From contig JAKCWW010007438.1 in NCBI GenBank assembly GCA_026260175.1, forward strand, positions 7,644 to 29,227: a stretch of DNA of 21,584 nt, given 5' to 3'. Position 1 is the first letter of the stretch, and each line of letters begins with the position of its first letter. This stretch comes from Reticulitermes lucifugus (taxonomy: Eukaryota > Arthropoda > Insecta > Blattodea > Rhinotermitidae). The position numbers and the translations under genes are program-made. The notes under the pieces were generated by a model. It saw nothing but the letters and a program-made list of their open reading frames with translations, was not told the origin of the DNA and ran no database searches. This document shows positions 20,660 through 21,584 of the stretch, piece by piece.

Positions 20660-21584
20660 AATTGCTTGCTGTGAACAAAAATGTTACAAAAAGAATATAT
20701 ACATGCAAAATCACAACAGTGCACACAAAATATGATTAAAGTATTGAGCAATGATATTATCAGATCTTAATTATTATCCAGATTATAATATTCCTTTAAG
20801 GTATAAAATGAATGACTGTACAAATAATCTTTCAAAGCTAATCTAAACTGTCTATTATCATTATGTAACTTTTTTAGGTATGGAGGAAGGCTATTAAATA
20901 TTTTTATACCCATTTAGTAGGTTCCTCTTTGATATAGTGACAAATTTGATGAGGGTTGATAAAGATTAGAGCCCTGTCTAGTATTTCTACCGTGAATATC
21001 CGAGATGAACTGATATTGATCCATGTTATTGGTAATAAAGCATAAAAGAGACTAGATGTATTGAGACTGGAGAGGAAGGATTTTTAATATCTTGAATAGA
21101 TCTCTACATGAATCTCTATTGCGTGCTCCTGTGATAATCCTAATTACCTTCTTTTGTAAACAAAAAATATTTACACTATGAGGGGAATTACCTCAGAAGA
21201 TAATTCCATAATTCATAATTTCATGAAAGTCAAGCATAATAGACCATCATTAACGTTTTTTGATTCGCGTATTGTTTCATAACTCTTGATTGCATAACAT
21301 GCAGAACTTAGTTTAGGTACAAGCTGACCAATATGAGATTTCCAAGACAAGGTATTAACAATATTTAATCCTAGGAACCTAGTATGAGTCGAAGTAGAAA
21401 TAGATTTATTGTTATATGCAACTGTAATATGTGGGGTACCTATATGTCTTGCCTTAAAATTGATAAATTCAGTTTTACCGAAATTTAAAGACAATAAGTT
21501 TGTAATAAACCATCTATTAAGTTAGTATTCAGTAACCAACAAATGCACAAACACAAACTACTTTACAGTTTTTATTAATATCGA
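20466..21584 (-). mobile_element. 3' part of a degraded non-LTR retrotransposon, runs off the right edge
   Basis: The minus strand encodes the end of a reverse-transcriptase ORF: NFGKTEFINFKA, TRFLGLNIVNTLSWKSHI, QLVPKLSSACYAIKS (21494-21240). After a frameshift near 21215 it continues GNSPHSVNIF, LQKKVIRIITGARNRD, GIKIFNSLPPYLKKL and a stop near 20767. This order is typical of the C-terminal part of Jockey/CR1-group elements. The 3' untranslated part ends in an AATG/TGAA repeat at 20472-20491. Frameshift and internal stops make it inactive. The single n at 20543 lies in the tail region. Confidence 0.85.
20619..20659. repeat. (AT)n(AC)n microsatellite
   Basis: A run of AT dinucleotides followed by AC dinucleotides inside the 3' untranslated part of the non-LTR element. 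Simple repeat, prone to length change and assembly error. Confidence 0.95.

Overview
The window is nuclear DNA from an insect: AT-rich, with one multi-exon gene on the minus strand, long introns with GT..AG borders, and introns full of degraded transposon copies. Several dispersed repeats look like families I associate with cockroach and termite genomes, so Blattodea is my best guess. That guess rests on memory of repeat motifs and was not searched.

The only host gene I can support is the 5' two-thirds of RAD54L2 (also called ARIP4), an SNF2-family DNA-dependent ATPase. Its start codon is at 19254. Thirteen coding exons run leftward to 1503, and every junction keeps the reading frame; together they encode about 918 residues. 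They hold a long low-complexity acidic and basic N-terminal region, the conserved MRRNIRE/RVQEQQR segment, a tandem SUMO-interacting-type motif, and helicase lobe 1 ([26 protein letters not shown]) as far as the [10 protein letters not shown] block. Exon 13 ends in a phase-2 donor, and I find no further exon down to base 1. Lobe 2 and the C-terminus must therefore lie beyond the left edge. Exon 7 is only 36 bases long.

From left to right: a 68-bp tandem repeat (1-253); exons 13 and 12 with a foldback element just upstream of exon 12; exons 11 to 8 with scattered repeats of a PEDGG/FWV-type family; microexon 7; exon 6, with two mariner-type transposase tails arranged head to head beside it; exons 5, 4 and 3 with a piggyBac-type MITE; an internally deleted non-LTR retrotransposon with a 12-bp target duplication upstream of exon 3; exons 2 and 1; then the 5' flank with a tRNA-like SINE head, a hairpin, and the 3' part of a second non-LTR retrotransposon that runs off the right edge.

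The host exons are clean (no stops, no frameshifts), while every mobile element seen is broken or non-autonomous. One undetermined base (n) lies at 20543.
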